Assembly (NCBI GenBank): GCA_030549495.1
Contig: JAUIRK010000885.1
Span: 62,001 to 126,000 of the forward strand
Origin: Nectonema munidae
Taxonomy: Eukaryota; Nematomorpha; Nectonematoida; Nectonematidae
Reading direction: 5' to 3'
DNA: 64,000 nt
A model generated the notes under the pieces. The model had not been told where the DNA came from and did no database searches. It worked only from the letters and a program-made list of their open reading frames with translations. Position numbers and translations under genes: made by a program. Shown in pieces: positions 22,041-34,346 of the stretch (positions are counted from its first letter, which is position 1; each line of letters starts with the position of its first letter).

Positions 22041-22804
22041 CAGTGGTTCTTAACTTGGGGGTCGTTTGAAGTTTTTTTGGGGTCATGAAAAACTGGCATC
22101 AAAAAGTTTATCCTTATGAAAGTCTTCCATCAGTTGCATTTGATGTGTTCATTAATCCTGATTGTATGATGCAATCAATTAATAATTTTGCTCTTAAAAT
22201 CAAACATCATTTTAAATCTCACACATGTTGCTTGCAATCAAGCAATTGAAAACTATTTTCCGAAGTTAAAGAGCCGTTCTAATGACATTTGAATCACCAG
22301 ACCTTTTTCAGTGAGCGAAAGTAGCATTGATTGCTCTGATGCTGCTGCCAAAGTGGAGTTTATTCGATTTTTCCGAGCAAGCACTTCCATCATTCTGGGC
22401 CAAATTAAAAACCATTTATCCTATTCTTTCCAAACGTGCTATGATTTTTTTGATACAGCCACCTTCAACTTATCGTTGCGAGACTGGATTTTGTGCAATG
22501 ATGTCTTTAAAAACAAGTGCACGTAAAAGCTTGCAATTGATAGCATTACACCATGTTTTGAAAAAATTTTGTCTGACAAACAATACCAGCCTTCGAATTA
22601 AATTATACTGAATTTGTTAGATTATATTAATTTAAATAAATTTTTTCAATTAAAGTTTCTTTTAACAAGTGTTTGTATTATAAAATGTATGTAAATTTTC
22701 TTGTTTTTAAATTTAAGTGGCTGAATCAAAAAGAATTTTATAGGTGTCATAAAAAATTTTTCATAATATTTAGGGGTAAACAGATCCTAAAGGTAGAACC
22801 ACTG
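22041..22804 (+). mobile_element. Internally deleted hAT (SCAND3/ZBED5-like), copy 2, nested
   Basis: This is a sister of copy 1 in the same orientation, with the same termini (CAGTGGTTCTTAACTTGGGG; right end GGTAGAACCACTG) and the same retained C-terminal segment (STYRCETGFCAMM near 22460). It lacks several short stretches that copy 1 keeps, including part of the tail after KTSAR. The flanks are GCCTAGGC on the left and GTAGGC on the right, consistent with an 8-base duplication that later lost two bases. It lies 218 bases downstream of copy 1 in the same host element. Confidence 0.85.
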
Positions 22805-23014
22805 GTAGGCGATCTTTTTGAGAAAATTCAAATATTTCCAAAATGGATTTTGCTCTCCGGGAAAATTTTTGTAACCCTTGAATTTTTCTTCTGACGGGCT
22901 TATTTCAGGCCAATCTTAAAGTGTGCCTTGCGGCCACGAAATCCTTAATCCGGCACTGGCTATGGGAGCCCAGCGCACAATAGATAGGTCTCTTCTAATA
23001 TTATTTGCCCTAAG

Positions 23015-26000
23015 TAGGGTTTGATCAAATACGGTGGTATTTGTCTTTGAATTGTATTTAAATACAAATTTGTATTTATTTTATTACGATATAGAACAAA
23101 AGTATCATACTTGTATATGTATTTTTGGAATTTGAAGCAAAATTATTTGATGTAATTTGATTTAACGATTATCTGGAAGGAAAGGAGAACCATGATTTAC
23201 GAGTTCATGCTGCTTATCAAGGATATCAAATGATTTATGGGTCTAAAAAGCGTATCTAAGATCAAATGATTTATCTCTATCTTCTCTATGACAACAAAAG
23301 ATTTACTACTTAGTACTTGCGAGCCTTATGAAGCATATGTAATAAATCAGCAGTTATTCGTATTGGTACTTTCATTCTCTGTGCTTTTTTCCTTTCCTAT
23401 AGATGAGATTGTTTGGTAATTGTTTTGGTACTTTGTGTGGTGTGGAGGTGTATGTGTCTGTGACATCTAATACTTACGAAGGAGCTTTGTGAAACTTTGT
23501 GTGTTACAAATCAACAGTTTCGTATTGGCAATTTCATTCTCTCTGCTCATTCTTTCCTTTCATATAGATTAGTTGGCAATTGTTTGGTACGTTTATTTAC
23601 CCACTTTGTTTGGCGTGGATAGGGTGTATGTGTCATGTATAGTTATGCAATAGCCTTTTTTTATGGGAACTCCTCAATAATTTTTAAAATTTATGTTTTG
23701 GGGCCTCTATCAAGCTTTAATATTTAGATTATTTGAAAAATAACAATTATTTTTATTGGATATTTTTGATTTCAATGTTTTAAAATACATTCATACGAGA
23801 ACGATTTTGTGCAATTCAACCAAAATAGGCAATTTTTTACACATACATCTTTCAAAATAGAACCTCTATACTACCTTCTGATATATCTTGGTATAATAAT
23901 GAGATTTATTCCAAACCAATTTTGATCTCAAATATATTGATGTCCAAATTATATATTTACTATATACCATTATTCTGTATTATTTTAACTTATGTTACAC
24001 TGGTGGATTTAAAGATGGTGGAACCGGCGTACGTATTTTGATAACTTCGAATATCTCAGCAAGTTGGTTACGAATATTAATATCCTATAAATTATTGTTT
24101 GCATATAAAACACATTTTAGTTTAGGGCTCAAAATTTATTGAAAAAATTGTTTATCGTTAAAGAAACAGAATAAACTGAATCTTACGATAAAAACGGGTT
24201 TTACAGATAAAAAATAATTAAAACATTTAATACTTAAATACTTTTTATATCGACATTTTAAATAATTTTACAAGTAATAATTTTTTTATATTTTAATAAA
24301 ATATGACTTTAAAAAACATAAAGCATTCAATCATTTGGGAGGGCGAGAATATCTTATTTTAGTAAAAACATAAAATAGCGTTATTCAAATGTTGGTTGGT
24401 TGGTTGGCATATATCAAAGCACTTTCAACCATAAGGCTATATGCCCGCAGTGTGCTTAAGATGGTTAGTCACAGTTTTTGTGAATTTGTTTTTAGAGTTG
24501 GGAGCCTTGGGGATCGAATCGTTGACCTTCAACTTATAAGATGAGAGGTACACCCTAACAACCATTGAGGCTCAATTCAAATGTACTAATGAATAAAAAA
24601 TTTTGTCATCTTTATAAAGTAAAAATTACAAAAACATAACTTTTAATTTTGAGGTACGATTTAATTGTAAAAGGTAATTAATTCATTTCAAGGAACTAAA
24701 ATATTTTCATCAAAATTTTATATATTTCCATATGTATCATTATTAAATTAGTAAGTTAAATAAATATGAAGAGAAGGAATAACCTAGAACTGCTTTTATT
24801 ATTAAATCAAACATTATATTTTTTGTTAAAATAAACTTAAAATATCAAACTTTTGAAATTTCTATAATCCAAGAAAATAGCATCTTTTCATTATCGTAGC
24901 TCATGTGATCTAAGATATATTCTCTACCCCCTCATTTTAAAGTAGTTGTATTTCTTATATCTTTCTCACTCTTCTATTTCCATTTTGTAGATGAATAATA
25001 AAGATTGTTATCCCAGACGAACCTCCAATTGGATTTGAGGAGGACGTAAACTATCAGCTGCATTAGGAAACTTTTATTCAGTCTCTTGGTTGATTATCAA
25101 CAAAAATGGTCCAGTCGACTACCAAGAATCTAATAGCTGAATGTTTGCAGTTCAAAAAGTCATATTCAACATCAACGAAAACAATGTCTAACTTAGTTCT
25201 CCACCTAAGAAGAGTTCACAAAGTTTAGTATCGTGAATATAAGATCTTGAAAACTACAGAAGAATATAGAAGAAGCATAAGAGCTGCGCATCACCTCATA
25301 ATCCAAAATGACTTCATTTTTCAAAGAAAAACGATTTTGGTACTAGCTATTATGGAACTAGCAATTTTGTCGCACTTGCTCAAATGTACTAGCTCTTTTG
25401 GCCCTAGCTGTTTTGTACTTAGCCCTTTTGGATCGCACCCATTATAAAGAAACTTTTATATTGTATCGCATGTGATCAACTTTCTCTATCTATTGTGTTG
25501 AGCAAGACTGTTAGATTTCTGCTGCTAGAAGCAGAACCATGCATTGTATTTCCTGGAAGAACCACCCTTAGAAACAGTCTATTTCTGGACAGAAGAAAGG
25601 AAGTTGAGTTACAATGGAAGACAGAATTAGAACAGCTAAGAAGTATTTACCTCACATTGGATCTCTGGACGAATCGCAATATGATTCCGTTTTTAGCTCT
25701 TACAGTTCACTTAATCAATTCCTCATGGGAAATGATATCAAAAGTCATTGCTTGCGATCTGTTTGTAGAAAAACATACAGCTATCAACATTGCTACAACA
25801 TATGAGGATGTAATAAATAAATTTGCTATTTGTGGCACGGTTATAAAAGTGGTGGCAGACAATGCTTTCTGTCTGGTGGAAGCTTTTGATGTCCATTTGC
25901 CAGGAATTTATCAGTATCAAGTAAACGAATAAAGATTTTAGTGAAAATGGAGACAACGTTCACCTTAACATTTTGGAAGAACTAGATCTGGATAAGGTGC

Positions 26001-27263
26001 TTGCCCTTATTCCACCCGAACGGTCAAGTTGTTTCGCACACACACAACAACTTTGCATACTTACTTTCTGCGGCCCTCTGTTAAAAACAGTTCTATTCCA
26101 ACTGTAATACAAAAGTGCTGTAGCATAGTAGCAGCAGTACATCGATCAACAGTGGCATCACCGTTTTTGCATTAAAATGAAGTTTCTCTGCAGGGTGCAA
26201 ACTCTACTAGATTCTCAACTCACAATACTTATTTCACTTCTCAGAGATACTAAAGGAGTCAACTCAGCTATTCGTCTCCTAGTATCGAAAAAGAATATAG
26301 TAGAGTTAAAGAAATTGAAATATCAATGCTGAAAGAAGTGGTTTAAGTTTTAGAAGCGTTGCAGGTTGAAGGAGGAAATTTCGCTACACTTTCTTGCTTT
26401 GCGCGAGTTATATTTGGTCTTGAGCACAGCCTCAAACAATTCATAGAGAGCAAACCAGTCTTCTATGGCTACTGCACTACAGTCATCTATCAAAAAGAAG
26501 TCGCATCCTTTTGTTGAGAAGAATATCATTGCGGCAGCTCTTATGGATCCTAGCTTTAAGTTAGCATGGATACCATCTAAATAAATACAAAAAGAAATTA
26601 TATCCAAGATCGTGGATCTAATTATTTCTGAATTCTTTCAACCAATCTTTGAGAAGATAAAAGAGAGTGTGCCTTTCGTCTCAATGAGCATTAATCAAAG
26701 TAGGTTAAAAGAGGAGGTCTTTTTAACTATATGCCTGCAGCCGGACAATCTATGGTTATTCCTTCAACAAACTATATTTGAGTTGTGAAGGCACAGCTTG
26801 AAACATATCTGCAAGAAGGTGTTCTGCATTTTGATATCAATCCACTGAAGTACTAGTAAGAAAGAAAATGCTTCAACATTTTAAAACAATTTGCGAAAAA
26901 TATTTTAGCAACATTAGAAAGAGTGTTTAGCAAGGCTGGTAATATTTACACACCTGAGAGAGCACAACTCGCACCGGAAACTTTCCAATCATTAATGTTG
27001 ATAAAGGGTAACTATGATTTATGATATATAAAACTTGAAAAAAAGTAAATAACCTAATATTATTTATTTAATTTAGAATCTGAAATAAAAGTATTTACAT
27101 TCTTATTTTTATCGTTTAAACAAGTATTATACTTGTATTTTTGGCAATTTTGAATAAAATTATTTGTGTTTTCAGAATCCCAAACAAAAGTATTTGTATT
27201 GGTATTTTCGGAATCTCAGACAAAGTATTTGACTTTTTGAAAATATGTATTTGATCTGACCTA
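23015..27263 (+). mobile_element. hAT element with BED-finger transposase, decayed
   Basis: The 8-base flanks are GCCCTAAG (23007-23014) and GCCCCAAG (27264-27271), one mismatch. The ends are inverted: TAGGGTTTGATCAAATAC on the left and GTATTTGATCTGACCTA on the right. Transposase pieces in the + direction are: a BED-finger-like segment at 25108-25230 (ECLQFKKSYSTSTKTMSNLV then HLRRVH, with the second Cys lost); a long open piece at 25495-25932 with PGRTTLRNSLFLDRR, IYLTLDLWTNRNMIPFLALT and VVADNAFCLVEAF, the ZBED1/4-like catalytic region; and a dimerisation end near 26910-27000 (LERVFSKAGNIYTPERAQL). Bases 23100-25000 contain no transposase and include a SINE at 24392-24575. Confidence 0.82.
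24392..24575 (-). repeat. tRNA-derived SINE with LINE-like tail, inside the hAT
   Basis: On the minus strand the head begins GAGCCTCAATGGTTGTTAGG (A-box-like) and has GATTCGATCCCC (B-box-like) ~45 bases on. The far end reads GAAAGTGCTTTGATATATGC and then repeats CCAA/AACC tetranucleotides. That tail resembles the 3' ends of the LINE copies at 5306-5370 and 42354-42425. SINEs commonly borrow the 3' tail of a partner LINE. Confidence 0.6.
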
Positions 27264-27271
27264 GCCCCAAG

Positions 27272-27905
27272 CGAGCATTGAGTCAATTTGAAATAGAAGA
27301 AGATGTTTGATCTGATTTATTAAAACAAATTTGATGAATTGCCATCTAAGCACTCCATCCTGACTATGCAATATGGCATCTGATCCACTGTTCATATAAA
27401 ACGTGAAGTGATGAAGAATTTAACTTAATACTTAATGTTATAAGTCGGTTACTAATATCAAATAGGTATAGTTCGTGTGTGGCGATTTCTATTTGTATGT
27501 TTTTCTCTTATATTGAGTTTAGTCTTTTTCATAGAAACATCCTCATTTTTTTCAAAAATAAATAAATTTAAATTGCAGATAGTTTTAATAAAAAAACTAC
27601 TGGGTCAAAAAACGTAACTATACCAAAAGCCTACTTTTTGAAAAATTTTCCTGTTACATGACTTTTTACTTAAGTTTTCTAATTATGTTGAATTTAAAAA
27701 TACTAAAAATTCTGGTCGATCAGATCAAAGTTAAAAGAATGTTTCCAATTAAAATGTTGTTTTTTTATAATGATTCAGTATCAAAGTCAAAAATTTGGTT
27801 AATAACCACTAAATATTATATATTTAATTTTATTAACATTGAAAATATGCATTGATGTGGAATAAAAGACTTTTTCAATGATTTTCTCTCACCTTTCTTC
27901 CTGTG
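27272..27905. other. AT-rich stretch, nothing recognised
   Basis: No gene or element signal was recognised. The open frame at 27658-27855 is of low-complexity composition. Confidence 0.35.
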
Positions 27906-28230
27906 CAAATAACGTTTCAGAGACGAATAGTAATCAGGTAACATGCTCATCTACCATCGTCGCTGATACCTTTATTCCATGATGCGATGGAAATGTTCAC
28001 CTTATTTTTCACTCTAGTCTCCATAGTTATCATGAAAATAATCTTAATGCGATAATAGAACAGCATTTTTACTGACATACTTGCTCCCATAGTCTTAAAA
28101 CTCTTCATCCGTTCTTGAATAATAAACAGGTATTCTGAACTTCTTTTCATTTCAAGGAATTTGTTCACAACTGATTTGAAAGCTTGACACGCATTCCTTT
28201 CAGTTTCACTCGTCTATCCCACAAGCAGAG
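27906..28230 (-). pseudogene. Fragment of a repetitive, transposon-associated protein (RFHQDI-type)
   Basis: On the minus strand the translation gives ACQAFKSVVNKFLEMKRSSE, then MKSFKTMGASMSVKMLF, then a segment (VKNKVNISIASWNKGISD) and DGRWACYLITIRL. From memory, a protein found in many copies in arthropod genomes reads AFxxVxxxFLGN...YxxLGxxMSxKxHFLHSHLDFFPEN and then ERFHQDI...MExRYQGxWxxxMLADYCW. The order and spacing match, but conserved residues have been replaced throughout. The transposon class that carries this protein is not clear to me. Confidence 0.5.
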
Positions 28231-29200
28231 TAAAATGTGTATTTAGGGACCACTTTGCATTCCTAATATTATGCACCAAACTTAAATTTTTTTTATCTAA
28301 AAGCATTCTTTCACTGTTTGAATGATCAGTGATCAGTCACCATTTGTTGAAATAGAAAAAGATACGAAAAGACAGCCATCTGAGGTCCTTTGGGTATCAC
28401 TAAACCTTACATGAACTAATAACTTTTATTTGCTTTATTGTGTAATTTAGTAATAAATTTTTGTAACTTTGTTTAAATGACTTAGTTATTTGTTCAAAGG
28501 TAATAGGAAAAAAGTATGCAAAAAAATAGATAGCTTGAAAAGTATAGCTGATCAAAGAAAAGCGATTTCAACTTTGAATTGAGGACATTGATTGTACTTG
28601 AAATCAGATGATTAAAAATATCGCAGATCAGGGTATTCATTGTAAAAAAAGCATTTTCTCATTTATAAAGTGATATATAAATAGCGGTGCGATCAGTATA
28701 ATTCACATTTCACATAATTTATTCATTTTCATTTTTTTCTTTTAAGATGAAATGTGAGACTATTTGCCATTAATATTATAAGTTTACGTTGTAGCCCTTT
28801 TGTCTATATCTATCCGTCCCCCGAAATACAAAATCTTGACAAGGGGATGTATACTTTAAACACATTTCTCGATAAAATTAATATATTGATATAATATTTG
28901 ATCGATAAAATTATTCACGTGATTTTTAAAAATTTAATTTAAAACTAATATTAAAATGTTTGGTTTAATTTGTTTGGGTTTTCCCCTGTCTATTTTCAAA
29001 GCTTTAGGATAATTGCCTCCTTTCGATAAAAATACTCCAGGACAACTGTCTTCTAATTTGTACATGTATTTATTGACTCTTGACCGCCACCTGAAGATGT
29101 ACATGGCATGCAGGAGTATATCTCTCTTGGAGAATAAGAAAGATGTTAAAATCTATTTTAGAGGAATAAAACTAACCCATTAAATAACTAACTCTCTAAC
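28231..29200. other. AT-rich stretch, nothing recognised
   Basis: No coding, RNA or transposon signal was recognised. Confidence 0.35.
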
Positions 29201-29204
29201 CAGG

Positions 29205-29280
29205 CCGCTGGCAGATGGCTTAGTGTTGGGAGTGTAGGGTCTTAATCCAGATGGTCTGGGTTCGAACTTAACTGAATAAC
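29205..29280 (+). repeat. tRNA-derived SINE, family B (head)
   Basis: ATGGCTTAGTGTTGGGAGTG (A-box-like) is followed by AGATGGTCTGGGTTCGAAC (B-box-like). It matches the minus-strand copy at 7505-7655. The sequence after the B-box quickly becomes AACTAA-rich and is not shared. Confidence 0.55.
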
Positions 29281-32200
29281 AAACTAAGTTAACTGTCTGC
29301 TTAACAAATCAAACTGACCAGTTAACTAACGATATAACAAAATTAGTTAACTAACTTGCGTCCAGCTCGTTAATGAGAGCAAATGTATATATTATGCGGC
29401 TGTCGTCCCGAAAACAATTATCTTAAGGGATGTTCTGTTACCATATGAGTCCTCTTTAATGCAATAAGATATAATCAAATCCTCTGATTATAACATGGTT
29501 TGTAGAGAGATGGTTTTCATCCATTGCCGATATATCCGAAAAGAACAAAACGTGCTGCAAACATCAAGATTAAGGAAATCATTGAAAGTATTGGTTAATA
29601 ATATATTTTATTATATTGCTTTATTTTTTCATGTAGAAAATTGAGATGAGTTTCATGTAGATAAACCGTCAACTTTGAATGGTTATTTATTTTCATTGTT
29701 TAAATTAAACGTCGTCATCTTAAAATTTAGTGGTCCACAGAAATTTATATATACAATTTCTGGTCCATAACCATGGGTCCAAAAGGTTCGCTAACACTAT
29801 ATCTAGAGAATATTGTTCATAACGAAAAAATATATATTTAGTATTCATACTGTATTGTTCAAAAAAACACTCTATTAGTAGGCAAGCATACTGTATTGTT
29901 TTGAAAGGAGATGATTCTCGACTCCTTTGAGCATATTTTTCAAAATTTCATAAACTTAAACTTTTTTAAGTTTATCTGAATGTGTAGTTCCTATTTTATG
30001 CAATTATTTTTTGTTTCTACCAAAATCTAATTTTTTAATAGTTAGGGCTGCGTCGTTTTTAATTTCAGTAAATGCTTCTTTTCCTGATGAAACAATTTCT
30101 AATGTCGTAAGAATACTATTATCTCATAAAATCTTTTATCTAAAGTCTAAACTTCACGTAAAATAAGAATTTCTATAGTCTTAAAAATTAGGAATTTTTT
30201 TTTCAAAGGAGATGTTAAGGAAATTTTTTTTAAATTTTAATTTAAATTTCTGAAGCTTAATTGCCAATTAAATCTTCGCTTTCTGATGTAAACTTATCAA
30301 GAAACACAATGAAGTCCTTGCAATGTATACAGATGTTTTCAAGTTATCATATTCATTATGAAAGCAGCATTGCGTTTCTTGATAAATGTATCATTTAGTT
30401 TTCAAATTTTTAAACTGTAAATGTTTGTCAATTTCTATAATAAAATAAATTTTCACTCCCATTACTACAAAAAAACTCAAATGCATCATAAAAATATTAA
30501 AATTCATTATAGATGGCGTTAAATTTTGGCTAGTAAAGAAAGAAGGTTTAGATTTTATTTAGAATATGAGCCACATATTTATGAATTTGAGTAAAAGTAA
30601 AGATATTTCGCTCCATACAAAAAATATAGGACTCACCGGAAATCCTATGTAGAAAGAAGAGCATCACTGCATGGCAAGAACATATCATTGAGTGCCATCT
30701 GCAAAAGTTAGAGCATACAAAAACTCACAGTTGCGAGCTTGTGGAGAGCAAAATTCTGTAGGAAGATACGCGCGAAGGTAAAAACAAACTGCCAAATAAT
30801 GACGCTTTGAAGATGATAAATTTATGAAAATGTGAGTTACATAAATTTGAATTTTTTGGGGATTAATAATAATATCTGAGGCTTGAATTAAAGGGACTAA
30901 TTTTATACTGAATTAGGAAGCAGCTTTGCTGTGGATGCCCGCCCAGTCATAGCAGGGAGTATAACAAAATATGTTTAACTTGGATGCCATGAGTGAGCAC
31001 AGGGTATTTCTCATGCCTATAATAATTAAACTTGTTCGAAAAGGAAATGAAGGCTTTTAAATAGAAGTATCATTTGTAGTAAATTAACTGATTTTACATT
31101 AACGTTTATATTAACATTTTATGATCTCTGTGTGATACTAAAAAACGGTCAATCAGACACTAACAAAAAGTGGTAATCAGAACGCTAGGCGTTAGAAACA
31201 CTTAAAAATTGTTAAACTACCCCCTAAATCGGTAGTGTTGACATTTATGCAAAATACTGAAATTCTCTTCATTTTGGCGAATGTGTCTTCTCTAACAATT
31301 TCCCGAATAATAGGATTTTTATGGCAAATTTATTGAAAAGTTATTTTTGGATCGTTATTTATTATAAATAAATCGAATGGTTCATGTAATATACTCATTG
31401 AATACTAATAATTTTTTATTGAAGTCCCTAAAAATGATTTCTTAATAATTCTGTCATAAAAATCTAATAATCTTAAAACCAAATTCTGTGAAAAGAATTA
31501 AATTTAATGGATGCGTCCTCTATATTGTGAGTTCATACTTGTGACGTAGCCAGGAATTTCACCCAAATGGAAAAATTTTTTATATAGCACAGTATAAAAT
31601 ACTTTTTTCCCCCAGGGTGAGGGGGGGGGGAGAGCAAAAACTTTTGCGTAGGGAAGGGGTGAGGGCTTGGTCGAGTAACAACATTGAGAATTGTACTAAT
31701 TGATATATCTCATACCATTGAAAAAAATTTTAATTCAATTGTAGACTTTTTCTTACTTAATTCAAAAGTTTAGTCGTATTGTAATATATTTAAAACTGTA
31801 ATTTATTAGAGTAACTTTTTAACCACTATTCTTATTTTGTCCAATAAGTGTAGTTCTAACGAATTTAATGGAATTACAATTACGGAAAACATTTGGATGA
31901 TGAATGATTCTTCTTTTAGGATAGCATCTGAGACTAGAGCAGATGTTTTGCTTTTATTGATTGATAACCAGTAAAAACAAGCGTATACTGTGGAATGTCT
32001 GTGTGTGAAGGAAGGCTGAGAGCAAGCATGCCATCGTCATGTGTGTGTTCGTTGGACTGAACGCATATGTAAAACTAATCTTCTCCACTCTTCTGTCCAC
32101 GATTTCATGCACACGTGAGCTATTTTCTGTATTATCATCATCAATGCCTGCCAAAAAATAATAATTTGCTACAAATACTTTTTAAATGACACAAATCAAC

Positions 32201-33140
32201 ATGCAAAGATTTATTTATTTTTTTTCGTTAAATGACAACGAAAAATTAGGATTTTCCTAATTTGCCTGTTGTATATTTAGAGCTGTGTTAAGCGGTGGAG
32301 GATTCTTTCATTCTCTTCGAAACACATTGATTTTATTCAGATTATTTCAGAAAGTTACACCAGTTTAGAATGTATTTAACATTTCAGAATATTTTTTCTA
32401 TTCTCCATTGCTTATGTATATAATGATAGCGATACAAGATAGAAAGATGGAGTAACTTCGAGTAACATTCATTTGTCTTTTTCTTTTTCTCTAGTATTCG
32501 AAAAATATTGTCCAGTTTAGTCACTAATGATGTATGTCTTGTCATGTGTCATAAATGTAGTATTACTTATTAGTCTTCTTCATTTCATTTATTTTATAAT
32601 ATACGGTGTGAAATTTGAATGTTGTTTTACTTTCATTTCAAGTGTTTCAGCATTATTTGCCTTTTTTCAAATTTAATCATTTTATATATTTTGTAGTGAT
32701 AATAATACCAAATCAGAATTTAACAGCGTCTGTGCAATAATTGTTAAAATTTGTTTTTAAGTAAGCAAGTGTGATTTACTTCGATAATGTTTGGGCGTTA
32801 TATTTATGAGATCGAAAAAATTTAGATCAAAACATTGAAAAATTAAAAATCTTTCAGTATTATTCATAAGAAACTTTTAAAAATCTGCTACAGTATTTTG
32901 AAGTATATGTTCACGACAGAGTCTGGTGGTGCCCCCGAAACTCCCCTTTCCCAACTGGGGATCCTTTCCCCAATTCCCAGTATAAGGGAAAAAAAAATTA
33001 TTAAAGGGGAAATGCTAATTTTCTTGATTTATTTTATATCTTAATTAATGGTCTTGCCTTCTAATATAAATTCATATAATCGTGAAAAGCACTGTAGTGA
33101 TAGATTAATCTTTTTTAAAGTGATTGTTTTGGTCGAACTT
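29281..33140. other. Long intergenic stretch without a recognised gene
   Basis: About 3.9 kb of AT-rich sequence. A G-rich run (31618-31635) sits within a cgtagccaggaatttcaccc ... gggtgagg context that resembles a hAT end, but no partner end was found. The frame at 31954-32154 (minus) matches nothing I know. No exon, RNA gene or confident repeat was seen elsewhere. Confidence 0.35.
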
Positions 33141-33149
33141 TCTCCAACA

Positions 33150-33450
33150 CCCAATCTATAAAAAGAATATGAGAAAAAATAATTATATTGCTAAATTAGT
33201 TGAAGAAATGGAAAATTACAAATATGATAATATTCTTGCCTGGTGGCAACAAAGAAAAGAAAGCCTGCCCAATTTATATTTTTTAGTTTGAAATTTTTTA
33301 GTTATTTCGAATAGCACTTCCAAATTTGAAAGAATTTTTATTTTAGGGCCTAATTTTGCTACAAATAAAAGAAATAGTTGAAATCCAGAAAAGGTAGAAA
33401 ATTTGATTATTATTGATCACGATAACAATAATTTAGATTTTCTCAAAAAA
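33150..33450 (+). mobile_element. hAT dimerisation-domain fragment
   Basis: The + strand gives YDNILAWWQQRKESLPNLYF, followed after a frame change by FERIFILGPNFATNKRN and ENLIIIDHD. This order (D-x-L-x-W-W-x-x-x, then SxxERxFSxxGxIxxxxRxxLxPExxxxLxxL) is the C-terminal hAT dimerisation region. Only the end is present, and frames are broken. Confidence 0.55.
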
Positions 33451-33479
33451 ATCCTTTTGTTGTTCGAATTTATATTTTT

Positions 33480-33899
33480 ATGCTGCGGTGTTTCTTAAAT
33501 GAAAGAAATATAAAATTTCTCCATTTCTCGACTGGAGCAAATTTAAAAGCCCCCTGCTCTATCTGGAATCAAAAATCGCTGCCGTTGGTCTCTTGTTCAC
33601 AAGTATCGCTACAAGAATGCTTTCAATGGGCATTATCGCTTCAATTCTTCTCGGATTTAGAGAAGGAACCCCTTATTTTGAAAAGAGAATTCACGAAAAT
33701 ATTCGATGTAATTTTTCGTCTTTCAGGCACAATTGGACACCACTGTCTCATAAAATATAAATTATCTTCAGGTATAGAAAAATTCATTGAAATAGAAAGC
33801 ACACGATTTAATTTGATAAAATCAATGCCTGAAAGGATTAAAACAGTGTTTGTCAACGTGGTCCATGTGGACCCCCAAGGGTTCTACAATATTTTTTAG
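33480..33899 (+). other. Open frame of 139 codons, unrecognised, running into a hAT derivative
   Basis: The frame starts MLRCFLNERNIKFLHFSTG and contains SLQECFQWALSLQFFSDLEK. It overlaps the left end of the next repeat at 33844. No family was recognised, and no splice or promoter signal was found. It may be part of the preceding hAT or chance. Confidence 0.2.
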
Positions 33900-34346
33900 A
33901 GGGGTCCAGGAGTAAATATAGCAATTTGTTGAGGAAAAGTTTAGAAATTGGAAAAATTCGATATATTATGGAGAAAAAGCTCTGTTATATGTGAATGCTT
34001 TCCCATTTTCATATCTTGTTGAACCAGGTTTATTACTAAGAGTAATTAAAATAGAATTTATTTTTAAACGTTTAGTCGGGTTCTTTGTCTGCATTCAAAA
34101 GGTTTTCAGTTCAAAAGTTTTCACTTTTTGATTTAAATGGAATTTGATTTTTTAAAATTTAATTAAATTTTAATAGATAAGCAGGGTTAAAAATAAAAAT
34201 AGTGATTAAGAACTGTTTACTTATTATATTTTTGATAAATTAAACCACTTAAAAAGTAAAATTGGTAGAAATAAAAAATCAGGGGTTCACAAAAAATTTT
34301 CAAGTTTAGAAAGGGTCCATAAGAGAAAAAAGATTTCGCATCACTG
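33844..34346 (+). mobile_element. Short non-autonomous hAT derivative with a vestigial coding block
   Basis: The left end is CAGTGTTTGTCAACGTGG and the right end GCATCACTG, a weak inverted pair in the style of Charlie-like hATs. Inside is FPFSYLVEPGLLLRVIKI, the remains of the fPttYLvExgFs block of SCAND3-like transposases. A longer relative at 57264-57942 shares this block and the sequences around aagataagcag and taaaccactt. The 8-base flanks do not match, so the insertion is old. Confidence 0.6.

Larger units (their letters stand above)
19678..22958 (+). mobile_element. hAT element, ZMYM1-like transposase, decayed, with two other hAT copies inside
   Basis: The target duplication GCTATGGG lies at 19670-19677 and 22959-22966, a perfect 8 bases. 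The ends are inverted: CAGAACCGGATTAACGATTA on the left, and the right end read inward is CAGTGCCGGATTAAGGATT. A transposase begins at 20158 (MPKRKSGWERAQESKKK) and continues in another frame with AKSRKLTSFYQFVDKDKEAE and YLVFSKPETDQDKS, the N-terminal part of the ZMYM1-like (DUF4371) hAT family. Near 20880 is RCVATIKFLCKRGLPLRGSN, the start of its catalytic half. That half is cut by the insertion at 21011 and most of the rest is lost. The internal copies at 21011-21822 and 22041-22804 are younger. Confidence 0.85.

Noticed and set aside
22311-22526. Open frame of 71 codons in the second nested hAT
   Set aside because: The frame with hAT similarity (CETGF block) is a different one; this is its shadow.
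31545-31690. Possible hAT terminus around cgtagccaggaatttcaccc and a G run
   Set aside because: No partner end or target duplication was found nearby, so it was left as a remark only.
31954-32154. Minus-strand frame of 66 codons beginning MAGIDDDNTEN
   Set aside because: It looks protein-like at the start, but no family, acceptor or donor supports it and nothing follows upstream.
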